Part shown: positions 55,035-64,000 of the stretch, piece after piece
Layout: each line of letters starts with the position of its first letter
Position numbering within the stretch: the first letter of the stretch is position 1
Source of the DNA: Endocalyx cinctus
Taxonomy: Eukaryota; Ascomycota; Sordariomycetes; Amphisphaeriales; Apiosporaceae
Direction: 5' to 3'
Assembly (NCBI GenBank): GCA_001600455.1
Contig: BCKC01000009.1
Coordinates: 1,922,001-1,986,000 of the forward strand
Length of the DNA stretch: 64,000 nt
Program-made: the position numbers and the translations under genes
Notes under the pieces: model-generated
Seen by the model: only the letters and a program-made list of their open reading frames with translations
Databases searched by the model: none
Told to the model about the DNA's origin: nothing

Positions 55035-57414
55035 TTAGTATGTTCGCTTGAACGGTGGTACGGGCTTGCACTCCTTTTCGTCCAGTGTTGTGCCAATAAC
55101 CGATCTGTAGCCAAGTTCGACACCACCCTGCGGCTTCTTCTGGAAGGTAAGAGTGTGCTTCATCCAGTTCTCGTCATCTCTCTCGGGGAAGTCCTCTCGG
55201 GCGTGGGCACCACGAGACTCCTTACGGTTGGCGGCCGCATGTGCGGTTTGGGTGCTGTGTCTTAAATTAGCATATGCCTGTGAATAGGTTGGGGCAGAAT
55301 GCCCAAGATAAAAAAAAACAGGGGGAACGGAAAAAAGAGATAAAAAAGGAAACTTACGCGCAGGTGAGCAAGTTCCTCAACTCAAGAGTCTCAACAAGAT
55401 CCGAGTTCCAGATCATGCTTCGGTCCTTGATACCAACTTGAGGGAACGTAGCGTCAATTTCCTTGACCTTCCTTACACCCTCATCCAAGCTTTCCTGCGT
55501 ACGGAAAACGCTGACATCAGTTTGCATGGCCTTCTGCATAGCAAGTCTTATCTCAGCAGTACTCTTGGGGCCGTCAGATGTTCGGATCTGGTCGAGCACC
55601 TCGATCGAGTCGGCACCAGCATCAGCGCTGATAGGCTTAGGAGTAGTTCCCGGAGTGAACTTGTCACGGATCGTGTGAGATACGGCACGTCCAAAGACGA
55701 CCAGATCCAGAAGAGAGTTGGCACCCAGACGGTTAGCACCGTGTACGGAGACGCAAGCCGCCTCACCACAAGCGAACAGACCAGGAACAACCTTGTCGTT
55801 GCCTTTCTCGTCTACCGTCAATACTTCTCCAGTGTATTTAGTGGGGATACCACCCATGTTGTAGTGGACAGTCGGCAGAACGGGGATAGGTTGTTTCGTC
55901 ACGTCAACACCGGAGAAGATGGCGGCAGTCTCCGAGATACCGGGGAGACGCTCGGCGAGGATCTCGGCGGGCAAGTGGCTGAGCTGGAGGTAGATGTGGT
56001 CCTTCTCGGGACCGACACCTCGTCCTTCGCGGATTTCCAGGGTCATGGACCGTGAGACAACGTCACGACTGGCCAAATCCTTGGCAGTGGGGGCATAACG
56101 CTCCATGAATCGCTCACCCTCCGAGTTGAGGAGATAACCACCTTCACCTCGAGAACCTTCGGTAATCAAGCAACCAGCTCCGTAGATACCCGTAGGGTGG
56201 AACTGAACAAACTCAAGATCCTGGTTGGGGAGACCAGCACGAGCGACCATAGCCATTCCGTCACCAGTACATGTATGGGCGGATGTGCAGCTGAAGTAAG
56301 CACGACCGTAACCACCGGTAGCCAACACGGTGTTCTGTGCAAGGAATCTGTGTAAAGTTCCATCCTCCTGGTTGTAGGCCAATACACCTCGGCATTCACC
56401 GTCTTGCATAATCAGATCGATAGCGAAGAACTCGATGAAGTAGTTGGTGCTGTGCCGTAACGATTGACCGTATAGAGTGTGTAGAAGGGCGTGACCAGTT
56501 CGGTCAGCGGCGGCACAGCATCGGTATGCCTGACCGCCCTTTCCGTATTTCTGAGACTGACCACCGAAAGCACGTTGGTAACTGATATCCGCGTCAGTAC
56601 GAAAATGACTACCCTTCGATTGTACCAGTAAAGACTTACATCTTGCCATCCTCTGTTCTCGAGAAGGGGCAGCCGTAGTTTTCTAATTCAATGATGGACG
56701 CGGGGGCCTCTCGTGTCATGTAGTGAATGGCATCCTGGTCACCGAGCCAATCCGAACCCTTGACGGTATCGTACATGTGCCATCTCCAGTCGTCTTCGTG
56801 CATGTTTCCTAGCGCCGCATTGATACCACCCTGAGCGGCGACGGTGTGACTTCGGGTGGGGAACAATTTCGATATACAGGCCGTGTTGAAGCCAGCTTCG
56901 GCAAGACCGAAAGCTGCTCGCAATCCAGAACCGCCAGCACCGACAACGATCGCATCGTATTCGTGGTCCTACGCGCGGGGTCAATTGGTTATTTTACTCC
57001 TCTTTGATATATCGTAGAATGGAACAGTGAGGAACGTACGATGACTGGATATTTGCTGCTAACGTGTAACGGGGCCTCCTTTGCTCGTAGAGGGTTGTTC
57101 GCGATAATGCGGGCTGTCACGACGAAACAATTGATCAGTTGAGGTTGAGGTTCTTGCGAATAGAAGTATAGCTAAGAGTATATTTATACATACAGACAGA
57201 ACGTGTCGAGGAGAAATTCCTTGTGGGAAGCTTGGCTACTCGGGAGAACTATAAGGCGAAAAGAGCGAATTAGTTGTTTTCTTAGATTTCTAAACCAAAG
57301 CTCTAAATACGATCCAAGATGCAAAGTATACGATAAAAGGCAAACAGTTAAAAAAAAATGGAAACGTACGGTAGAGCCAGTGGCTAATCTTCTCATTGCC
57401 ATTGAAGACGCCAT
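55035..57414 (-). CDS. SDH1: Succinate dehydrogenase flavoprotein subunit, mitochondrial
   Basis: This is the catalytic flavoprotein of respiratory complex II, oxidising succinate to fumarate in the mitochondrial matrix and passing electrons to the iron-sulfur subunit. Six exons join in phase: 57414-57370, 57248-57194, 57113-57040, 56968-56640, 56581-55358 and 55260-55035, giving 650 aa, as expected. A basic presequence ends near [11 protein letters not shown]. The FAD fold starts at VVGAGGSG (67-74); His99 in [10 protein letters not shown] is the covalent FAD attachment residue. Active-site blocks are intact: [44 protein letters not shown] and [17 protein letters not shown]. The C-terminal region [21 protein letters not shown] follows the last intron. 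The last acceptor (TTAAG) was chosen because it keeps phase and gives the conserved TCAHSTQTA junction. Confidence 0.98.
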
Positions 57415-58103
57415 GATTAATTATATAAAGGAAAGAGAAGAAGAAAAGAAAGGAAATATGAGGAGAGGAGATTTTGAACAAGAAGGATTATTGAGGCTCT
57501 TGTCCTGCAAGTTCCGGACGGCAAAAAGCAAAAAAAGTGATGATGGGGTGGATGATACTAACAAATCCCCAAACTAGAAGCAGCTCCCGGGCGCAATCGC
57601 TTTCACCCAATAGAATTGAAGCTGATTACCGAGGGAGAAAGAAAAGTGGCTTGATTCATACGCCGAATATCCCTTTGAGCCATTGAGAATCCTCCTCGCC
57701 GGTCCACATTATCACGTGCTTTTATTTATATATCTTTTAACCCGATAACCTCACTGAATTCCATATTTGCTAAGGTTAATTCGATGATTCAGGTAGATAA
57801 TTAATCCGTCATTTCATCCAACTCGACTGCCTGGATATACAGGAGAATTCGGTATACAGTCAGACAGTACACTAATGTAGCGTAGATCTGAGATGGTAAG
57901 ATTAAAGAGGTCAATACTCTTCAGATAGATAAGGTAGACAGGTTCATACATAATATCTAGTTATATATTAAAAGGTATCATCCATTACTAGATATATTTG
58001 AGTCTATCCATTAATAAGCCTACCCCTTATTTATCGTAATAATGCATTCGATTCCATTCCTAACAAAAGGAAATTTTGGTATCACCCCTTCTCATTTCGC
58101 CCA
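57415..58103. other. Intergenic
   Basis: This contains the SDH1 promoter (divergence side) and the 3' region of the Lec1-type gene. It is AT-rich; no gene was recognised. Confidence 0.6.
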
Positions 58104-61100
58104 TCAAGACGCCAACACATGACGTAGCATTATCAGGAAGTTTTCTTTCAAAAGATGTACCTCGCTGACTGTCGGCTTGGTAGGTTCGCCCGCGCTGCGT
58201 CTAAGATGATCTTGTCTCTTGGCACGCCTTCTTCTTTCCGCCTCTATGGGGTCTAATTCATCTTCCTCCTCCGCCTCGTTCTCCTCTTCTGAACCGTCGT
58301 CATACGCCATATCCTCGAGATCCATATCGTTGAGACCGAAATCGCTGGCGTTGAGATTACCTATGCCCGAGACACCGATGTTCGTGCCGGCTTGTCCTTC
58401 AGCTGCCATCTTTTGCCTTGTCTTGTCGTGATGCCATTTCTTTCGTGCTTCTTGCCAAGAAATCAATTGGTTGATTTCTCCAATTGCCTTCTCTTTATCC
58501 AGTACCTTGGTGGCAACCGCTCCTTCGAAGAGTGCGTTAATGTCAATCGCGCCGCCTACGGGACCTTTTCGGAGAAACTCTAGGATACCCTCGATCCATC
58601 CCATAAGTTGAGTAAAGAGTCCGTCATCGTGTGTGTGCACCTCGTGAACAAACTTGTAGAAATTATCTTCATGTCGAGCACACAGATCAATAAAAGCCTG
58701 TACAGTTTGGTTCGGATCTGCCGATGCGTCTTGTTCTCGACATTTCTCAATCACCTGTTTCTCGTGGTCAGTAATTAGGACATAAACTCCCAAAGTTATG
58801 TTCTCACCTGAATCATATCATCAACAAAGACCGCAAAGTCGGTGATGCTGTTGTAAACATTGGCCGATTTATAAACCCTGACAAGCGGTTCGTAAAAAAT
58901 GGTGAAAAGGTCACGAAGAAGCTGTAGAGTAACAGGTTCCTCTATGAGGTGCAGCATCATGGCCTTATCACGCTGCCTTGTTTGCAATTTCATAAGTTGT
59001 TTTAGGTAGGAAAAGAGCTGCGCACCCTGCTTAAGCTCCTCGTCAACGTTTTCAACCGCGCTGTTAAACGCGACATAGGCGTTGTACAGTCGTCCTATTT
59101 GTTCAGATTTTAGGGGCGGAGATAGGAGATCTGATCGTAGTATAGCAAGGATAATATCAACGTCATCGGCGAGCGCCTCTTCACGAATCGCAATTTTGAT
59201 ATGTTCTTCTGCGTCGGCAAACATCTGCAACTTCCCCACAAAAACTTCGTCGCCAATCTTAACTGAGAGCGCATCGATAGCTTTTTGGTAATTTCGAATT
59301 CCGTCGTTCAGGGTGAGTGAGAAAATACGCTGCATTAATGAGCGAGACCCGAAGGGCTGGGCAAGAAAGACGTCGAGAACCCCTGACATGACAGCAGCCG
59401 GATTCGCAATCCTAATCACATTTTTCAGGATCGTATAAGGTATCAACGAGTGAATCCTCTTTAGTTGAGCAAACAGCTCCGGAGAATTGTCTTCAGCGAG
59501 GAAAAGATGATATACCGTCGCGGCCACTTCAATGCGCATCCACTCGGCAAATTTCTTATACTGAAGACTCATGTCCTGGATAGTATCCTTCTGCCTAACT
59601 TCTTCGAATAGCTTTGTTAGGCCATTTCGTTCGACAATGTCTTGACGAAACTGCTCCATATAGATATTTAGTTCGGCCGCTCTCTTTCTGGCTATTTCGT
59701 AAAACTCCTTCTGCTCTTCTATCCGTTTTGCGTCTACAGTTTTTCTTTTTTCAATGTCCTCGAGATCCTCATCCGTTACTTGGATTGGATCACGCGTCAA
59801 GAACTCATGGATAGCTTTCGTCTGCGCAATCTGGGAGTTTTGTAATAGATATCGTAAGAAAGCTCTTAGCGATACTCGCTGGGACTCTCTCCAAAGCATT
59901 GTATTCTTCAGACAGATTAGCAATTTTCAAATTGTATGGTTGTACATATAACTCACTTCAAATTTTGGGCTCGGGAGTGGACTGAATCGGCGGCTATCCG
60001 ATGAGGGCCGCGGGGATGACCGAGATGATGCAGTAGACCTATTACGGCGGTGATCTCTAACGGTCAGATTCCTCATCGTATCCGTGATCCCGTTTCCCTG
60101 ACCCTGAATTGGCGGTATAGTCGATGCTGACGAGATTGAAGATGCATCGGATTCGTTTCCAGCATCAGACATGCGCGACAGCAACCCTGCCGCATTTGTA
60201 TCGGACTTGTTCTTCCTCGGCAACGGGGGCAGAATCTTCCCAGGAAGTTCTGTCCTAAGCTGCCTGTGCAGGTGCGCGAAGTCACCATATCGTCTGCCGA
60301 CAAAGTATTCGGGTTCACCTTTCCTCTTGACCCGTAGAAGAAATTCCTGGTAGTGGTTAGGCAAGATGCGCCAGAGCTACCCGTATGCATAGGGAAACAC
60401 TTACGGCATGTTTGTGATGGCGAATAGTTCTCTTTACAGTAGTAATGCGCACCCCGGCAACGTTTACATCCCAACCATTGACGTAGTTTCCCTCGGGCAA
60501 AGTATTGAGAACGCCGGTATCGATCGCATTATGATCCACGATTTCTATCTCAGAAAATCTTATTCGTTCTTCGAACCCGGAAGCGGTGGGTATACCAGAC
60601 ACCATCATAAGCTCGACGAGTTTCCGACATTTTAATGCAAGCTTCCGACGCTTTGTTTCTTCTAATCGGTCTTCAGAGGAGGAAATATTTTTGCTGGCAA
60701 ACGACTCGAGAAACTGGAAATAATAGCAATCGCATTAGTTCTCGCCCATACTTTGGTCGACACCAGCCCTAAGGGAATGCATACCACTTGCAATTTATCC
60801 TGCCAAAACTCCTTCTCCTTTGCCTTGTCAAGAAAAGGGAACTCGCGTATATGATGTACGAATATGTAACGGAGAATGGGGAGCTCAGAGTCCACGGGCG
60901 AAACTTCCCCGAAATCAGATTTGAACGGAGCTCCAAATCTGCGGAGCGCAGTGGTGGAGTTCAGCTCAGAGATCTCCCAGTTGACCTGTTCGGCAATGAG
61001 CTCTCGCTTGAGGTCTAGCAGAAAGAAAAGATAAGTGGTTAGCCTAGGAAGATAAACATGACAACATAATAATTCGCCACGTAAAAAAAAATATACTGAC

Positions 61101-61212
61101 AGTGTTCTTGTTTCCCCGTCAATGTCTGACCAGGGGGAGGAACTGAAGTACTGCTCTGCTTAAGAGCGACATCGCGGGGTGGCCCATCCTCTGCTGGGTT
61201 CTCCGTAGACAT
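58104..61212 (-). CDS. PX-domain protein of the Lec1/YPR097W type
   Basis: This is a large phosphoinositide-binding protein related to yeast YPR097W (Lec1), which has been linked to lipid and ergosterol handling between membranes and lipid droplets. Six exons join in phase: 61212-61101, 61014-60785, 60713-60405, 60346-59957, 59905-58808 and 58760-58104, giving 931 aa. The N-terminal 180 residues match the PX-associated region (ELIAEQVNWEISELNST, FVHHIREFPFLD). The PX core follows, with the lipid-site signature FVGRRYGDFAHLHRQL and the proline-rich turn KILPPLPRKN. A Ser-rich linker leads into a long helical C-terminal half (EFLTRDPI, QYKKFAEWMRIEVAATVYHLF, LAQPFGSRSLMQRIFS), typical of the family, ending in an acidic stretch and a basic KRQDHLRRS tail. 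Two introns are short, about 47-50 nt. The identification rests on motif memory, but architecture and length fit. Confidence 0.88.
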
Positions 61213-61523
61213 TTCTATAGAGTGGGCGGTTAGTGATGATCTCGTTGCTTATTATCCAATCACTAATGGTTAAAACGAAATGGCGTGTAGCAGTTAGAAA
61301 TAGTAGGTAATATTTTTCTTTTTGTTCTTCGTTACTACTTTATTATTATTTAACATAAATCTAGGTAGAAACCTCTGTTGGTAGCTTACATCAGAGGTTA
61401 CGCGGGGTCTTCTATAGTGGATATAGCAGAAATATTGCAGTCGTCAGCTGTGACTGGAACTTGCCTGGAGAAAGGATTGGGAAAGAGGTCTGATCTGACC
61501 CAGAATCTTCAGTTGACTAAGAG

Positions 61524-61557
<34 letters not shown>

Positions 61558-62708
61558 GAGATTAGAGGGAATTAAAAAGTGTTTAGAACTTAGGACAGGA
61601 TATATTCGTTTAGGTCTGGAGGGATTGAAGGACTCGACTTTGTTGAGAATATTGAAATTGGACGAAAAGCCAAGAAATGTTTGTACTGCGAATACTGAAC
61701 TGGGAATGTCCATATATGTAGCGTACCTGGTAAGCTAGGAACGTCTGGTAACTTTATTATTACGGAGTACATTACTTTAACTTGTAGTAGCTATTATTAG
61801 TTCTTACACAGTAAGTAGAAGCCTATTCGTAGGGCACTTTTTAACGAACCCAATGCTGAAATTCGACTGTGAGAAACTGGAACTGTAACTGCTGAACTGG
61901 CGAAAGGTGGCTTAGGCATGACGTCGATTACCTAGCGCTAAATGGATCATGTGCCGCTAAGGGTGCATCCATGTCCATGGCAAAGGGGCACATCCACCAT
62001 CCAAGGTTGCCAACATCCATCCCTAAAACAGGGAGAGAGAGAAGATGGCCTAGATGGCAGATGGCTACTTATTCCTGTCACTATCGCCACTGTATATAAA
62101 ATTCATCGATTTGACTCCCTTCCTTGTATTATCTGTATCTATCGAATACGCGAATACGCGCAGCGAACCGAGTACCTATGTAATGAGCAGGTAAGGAGTA
62201 ATTAAGATGTGAATAGCGTTTGATATTATCATCTACCCTTCTTAATTTGTCTTGAATTAGTATTTGAGTCAACTTAATACTGTAATTAATCTCTTGGTTT
62301 GCGTTTGCAGTCGCATTTGCATTTGCATACGCTTAACCGGCTTCCCGGCTACGCGGCAAACATGCATATGAATATTAAACTTTGTATCTTGAATAAGCGT
62401 CTATGAGTGAAGCATGACCTAACGCAAAAGTATAAACGATATCCAAACAGTCTCCTCTAAAGGAATATTTACACGAAATTTCGTAGGTCGATATGTACTG
62501 GCTGTACACATAATATGTATATGGGGGATGAGCTATACGCATCATACATCTTATGTGTAGTTGGGTGACCTAGGAATCCTGAAGTGTGCGGAGGTATGAA
62601 AAAGGGTATCGGTGATATGAACATAAAAAAACATTCCAAGGTCGTATGCATCAGCATGGTCGCTGGCCAACAAGTCGTATTGTACATAGCTTCTTGCGCA
62701 GGTAGTTT
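61213..62708. other. Intergenic, AT-rich, 1.5 kb
   Basis: This stretch lies between the Lec1-type gene promoter and the 3' end of the coiled-coil gene. An AAT microsatellite lies near 61524. Several short ORFs have no recognisable content. Confidence 0.6.
61524..61551. repeat. (AAT)n microsatellite
   Basis: A perfect trinucleotide run of about nine units lies in the intergenic region upstream of the Lec1-type gene. Confidence 0.85.
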
Positions 62709-63826
62709 CTATAATTCGTCGAATAATCGAAGTGGTCCGTCGTTAACGGAATGGCTAGATCGGCTTTGACGGAACGCCTTTCTAACTTCGTCCGCCATGA
62801 CTTCGGCACTTCTAGTGTGGTTGAGCTCGGCGTTTATACCCTCCAAAGACGGTGGCTGTTCATCGTGAGCGTCTGACGTTATCTGCGTGACCATCGACGT
62901 TGGCGCGTACTGAGCCACAAAGAAGATAAGCATCATGACGAATACCAGCGTCAACATGATAATCCAAAGAATCCTGAGACGTTTCCTAGTCCGCTCCTGC
63001 CATTCTTTGTCGGCCCTCTCCCAGCCTTCGATGCGATTCCGGACGGTGTCCACCCTCTTGCTGAGAGCCCCTACTTTCAGTCGTCCTATATTTATGCGAT
63101 TCTGTAGTTCTTGTATGCGCTTTCGCTGGTCGTCGAACTGGTCTAGCGAGTCGAGTTGTGTTTCTATCTCGTCGATTAATCCTTCCGATTCCGCTTTGAA
63201 ACTCTTGTCCACTTCTTGCGCCATGCCTGCCAATTCTTTGATGGCAACAATTGTGCCTTGCAGCATACTTAGTCGTTCAAGCACACCGTAGTACGTGTCG
63301 TCTAACCGCTGCATTGTGTCAGTAGAGAGGCAGCCTAAGTCGACTATCGATTTTCTCAGAGTTCTGGTTGAAGTTAGTGATCAGAAATTGGTGCCCCGAA
63401 GAAGTTGATCACCAACCCTATGGATGTGAGTAGCTCCTTTTGTTGCTCCTTTTCCTCTTGTCTATTTATTGTTATTGGGGTCCCCGCGATCGGCCCTGGT
63501 GTGTCGGTGGCTTCGTCCATAACGGATAGATATGTGTTTCGCTTTGACTTCGTATCGGTCGCAACGCTCGGTGTGTTGCCTTCTGACCTGGGCCTATCGA
63601 CAGACGCTCGGGGAAGAGGGAGAGATAGCATCTGTCCGGATAAAATGGGGCTTCGTGTCTCTTTGTCGCGATCTTTTCGGTGTAAATGGGAATGATGATG
63701 TCGAGATGGTTTCGTCGGCGGCGATATCTCAGTGATTGATCGTTTTATTTGGTGACTAGGTCTTGGGGGGGAGGTAGTGACAATTTCAGCTTGTCGAGCA
63801 TCAGGATCGTCATTTTTAGCGGCCAT
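62709..63826 (-). CDS. Coiled-coil protein with near-C-terminal transmembrane helix
   Basis: I do not recognise a named family. Exons 63826-63417 and 63363-62709 join in phase (53-nt intron, donor GTTGGT, branch-like CACTAAC, acceptor CCAG) to 354 aa. An upstream in-frame ATG at 63922 would add 32 residues; 63826 is preferred for its GATATCATGG context, although the longer form is possible. The N-terminal 130 residues are Pro/Ser/His-rich and probably disordered (RHHHSHLHRKDRDKE). The middle is a long heptad-like coiled coil (EVDKSFKAESEGLIDEIE, QRKRIQELQNRINIGRLK). One hydrophobic helix follows (ILWIIMLTLVFVMMLIFFVA, about 268-290), preceded by a basic stretch (RKRLRI), then a 60-residue hydrophilic tail. 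This suggests an integral membrane protein with a large cytosolic coiled-coil part. Function unknown; tethering is a guess. Confidence 0.82.
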
Positions 63827-64000
63827 GATATCGGATGTGGCCGGCTCTAATGGCCAAATGAATAGCTTGTGATAATGATTGTCTTGAGATGTGCAAGTTT
63901 TGGTAAGATCCTTTCGAGTCACAAAGAAACGTCTTAGCTTAGCTCAGTCAGGTCCATGTAACACAACTAGTGTTACAACACAGTATGTAAGCCGAATAAT

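Noticed and set aside
1..64000. Prokaryotic contamination, CRISPR array or operon structure
   Set aside because: Nearly all genes have spliceosomal introns and fungal families. No repeat-spacer pattern or Shine-Dalgarno-spaced gene strings occur.

Overview
The window is nuclear DNA of a filamentous ascomycete (Pezizomycotina; a sordariomycete-like fungus is my guess, not proven). Almost every gene is split by short spliceosomal introns (about 45-160 nt, GT...AG, often with CTAAC/CTGAC-like branch sites). Exons are GC-rich with C-ending codons, intergenic DNA is AT-rich, and the protein set is fungal: Lec1-type PX protein, fungal ELMO, Dal5-type permease, Zn2Cys6 factor. I assembled exon structures by hand, checking that reading phase is kept across each junction.

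Layout. 0-5.3 kb: a broken FAD monooxygenase with three in-frame stops, the intact RPC40 subunit of RNA polymerases I and III, and an unrecognised ORF broken by one stop. 5.6-9.8 kb: a Dal5-type anion permease and a TauD-type dioxygenase, head to head, a likely sulfonate uptake and desulfonation pair. 10.6-29.3 kb: a Kv-beta-type aldo/keto reductase, an intronless ELMO/CED-12 protein, a hexose-type transporter, cytidine deaminase, an unrecognised C-ending-codon-rich ORF, a membrane-anchored alpha/beta hydrolase, and a large transcription factor carrying both two C2H2 fingers and a Zn2Cys6 cluster.

29.3-50 kb is an accessory-looking island with long AT-rich stretches, ambiguous bases, microsatellites, a 28-base poly-G run and gene relics. 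Its genes are a drug/metabolite-type MFS exporter, a short-chain dehydrogenase (SDR), a FAD monooxygenase fused to an acetoacetate-decarboxylase-like domain (712 aa), a damaged second SDR, a membrane-anchored berberine-bridge-type FAD oxidase and a small cupin. This looks like a tailoring or aromatic-catabolism gene set without a recognisable backbone synthase; the transcription factor next to it is a candidate regulator.

50.4-64 kb returns to conserved genes: a dynamin-family GTPase, the mitochondrial succinate dehydrogenase flavoprotein, a Lec1/YPR097W-type PX protein and a coiled-coil protein with a near-C-terminal membrane helix. No rRNA, tRNA, CRISPR array or intact transposon was recognised.

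The most interesting points are the monooxygenase-decarboxylase fusion and its surrounding enzyme set, and the pattern of gene breakage: all four nonsense codons found can be explained by CpA to TpA changes, the signature of repeat-induced point mutation, while one SDR was broken by a deletion that removed a core helix.
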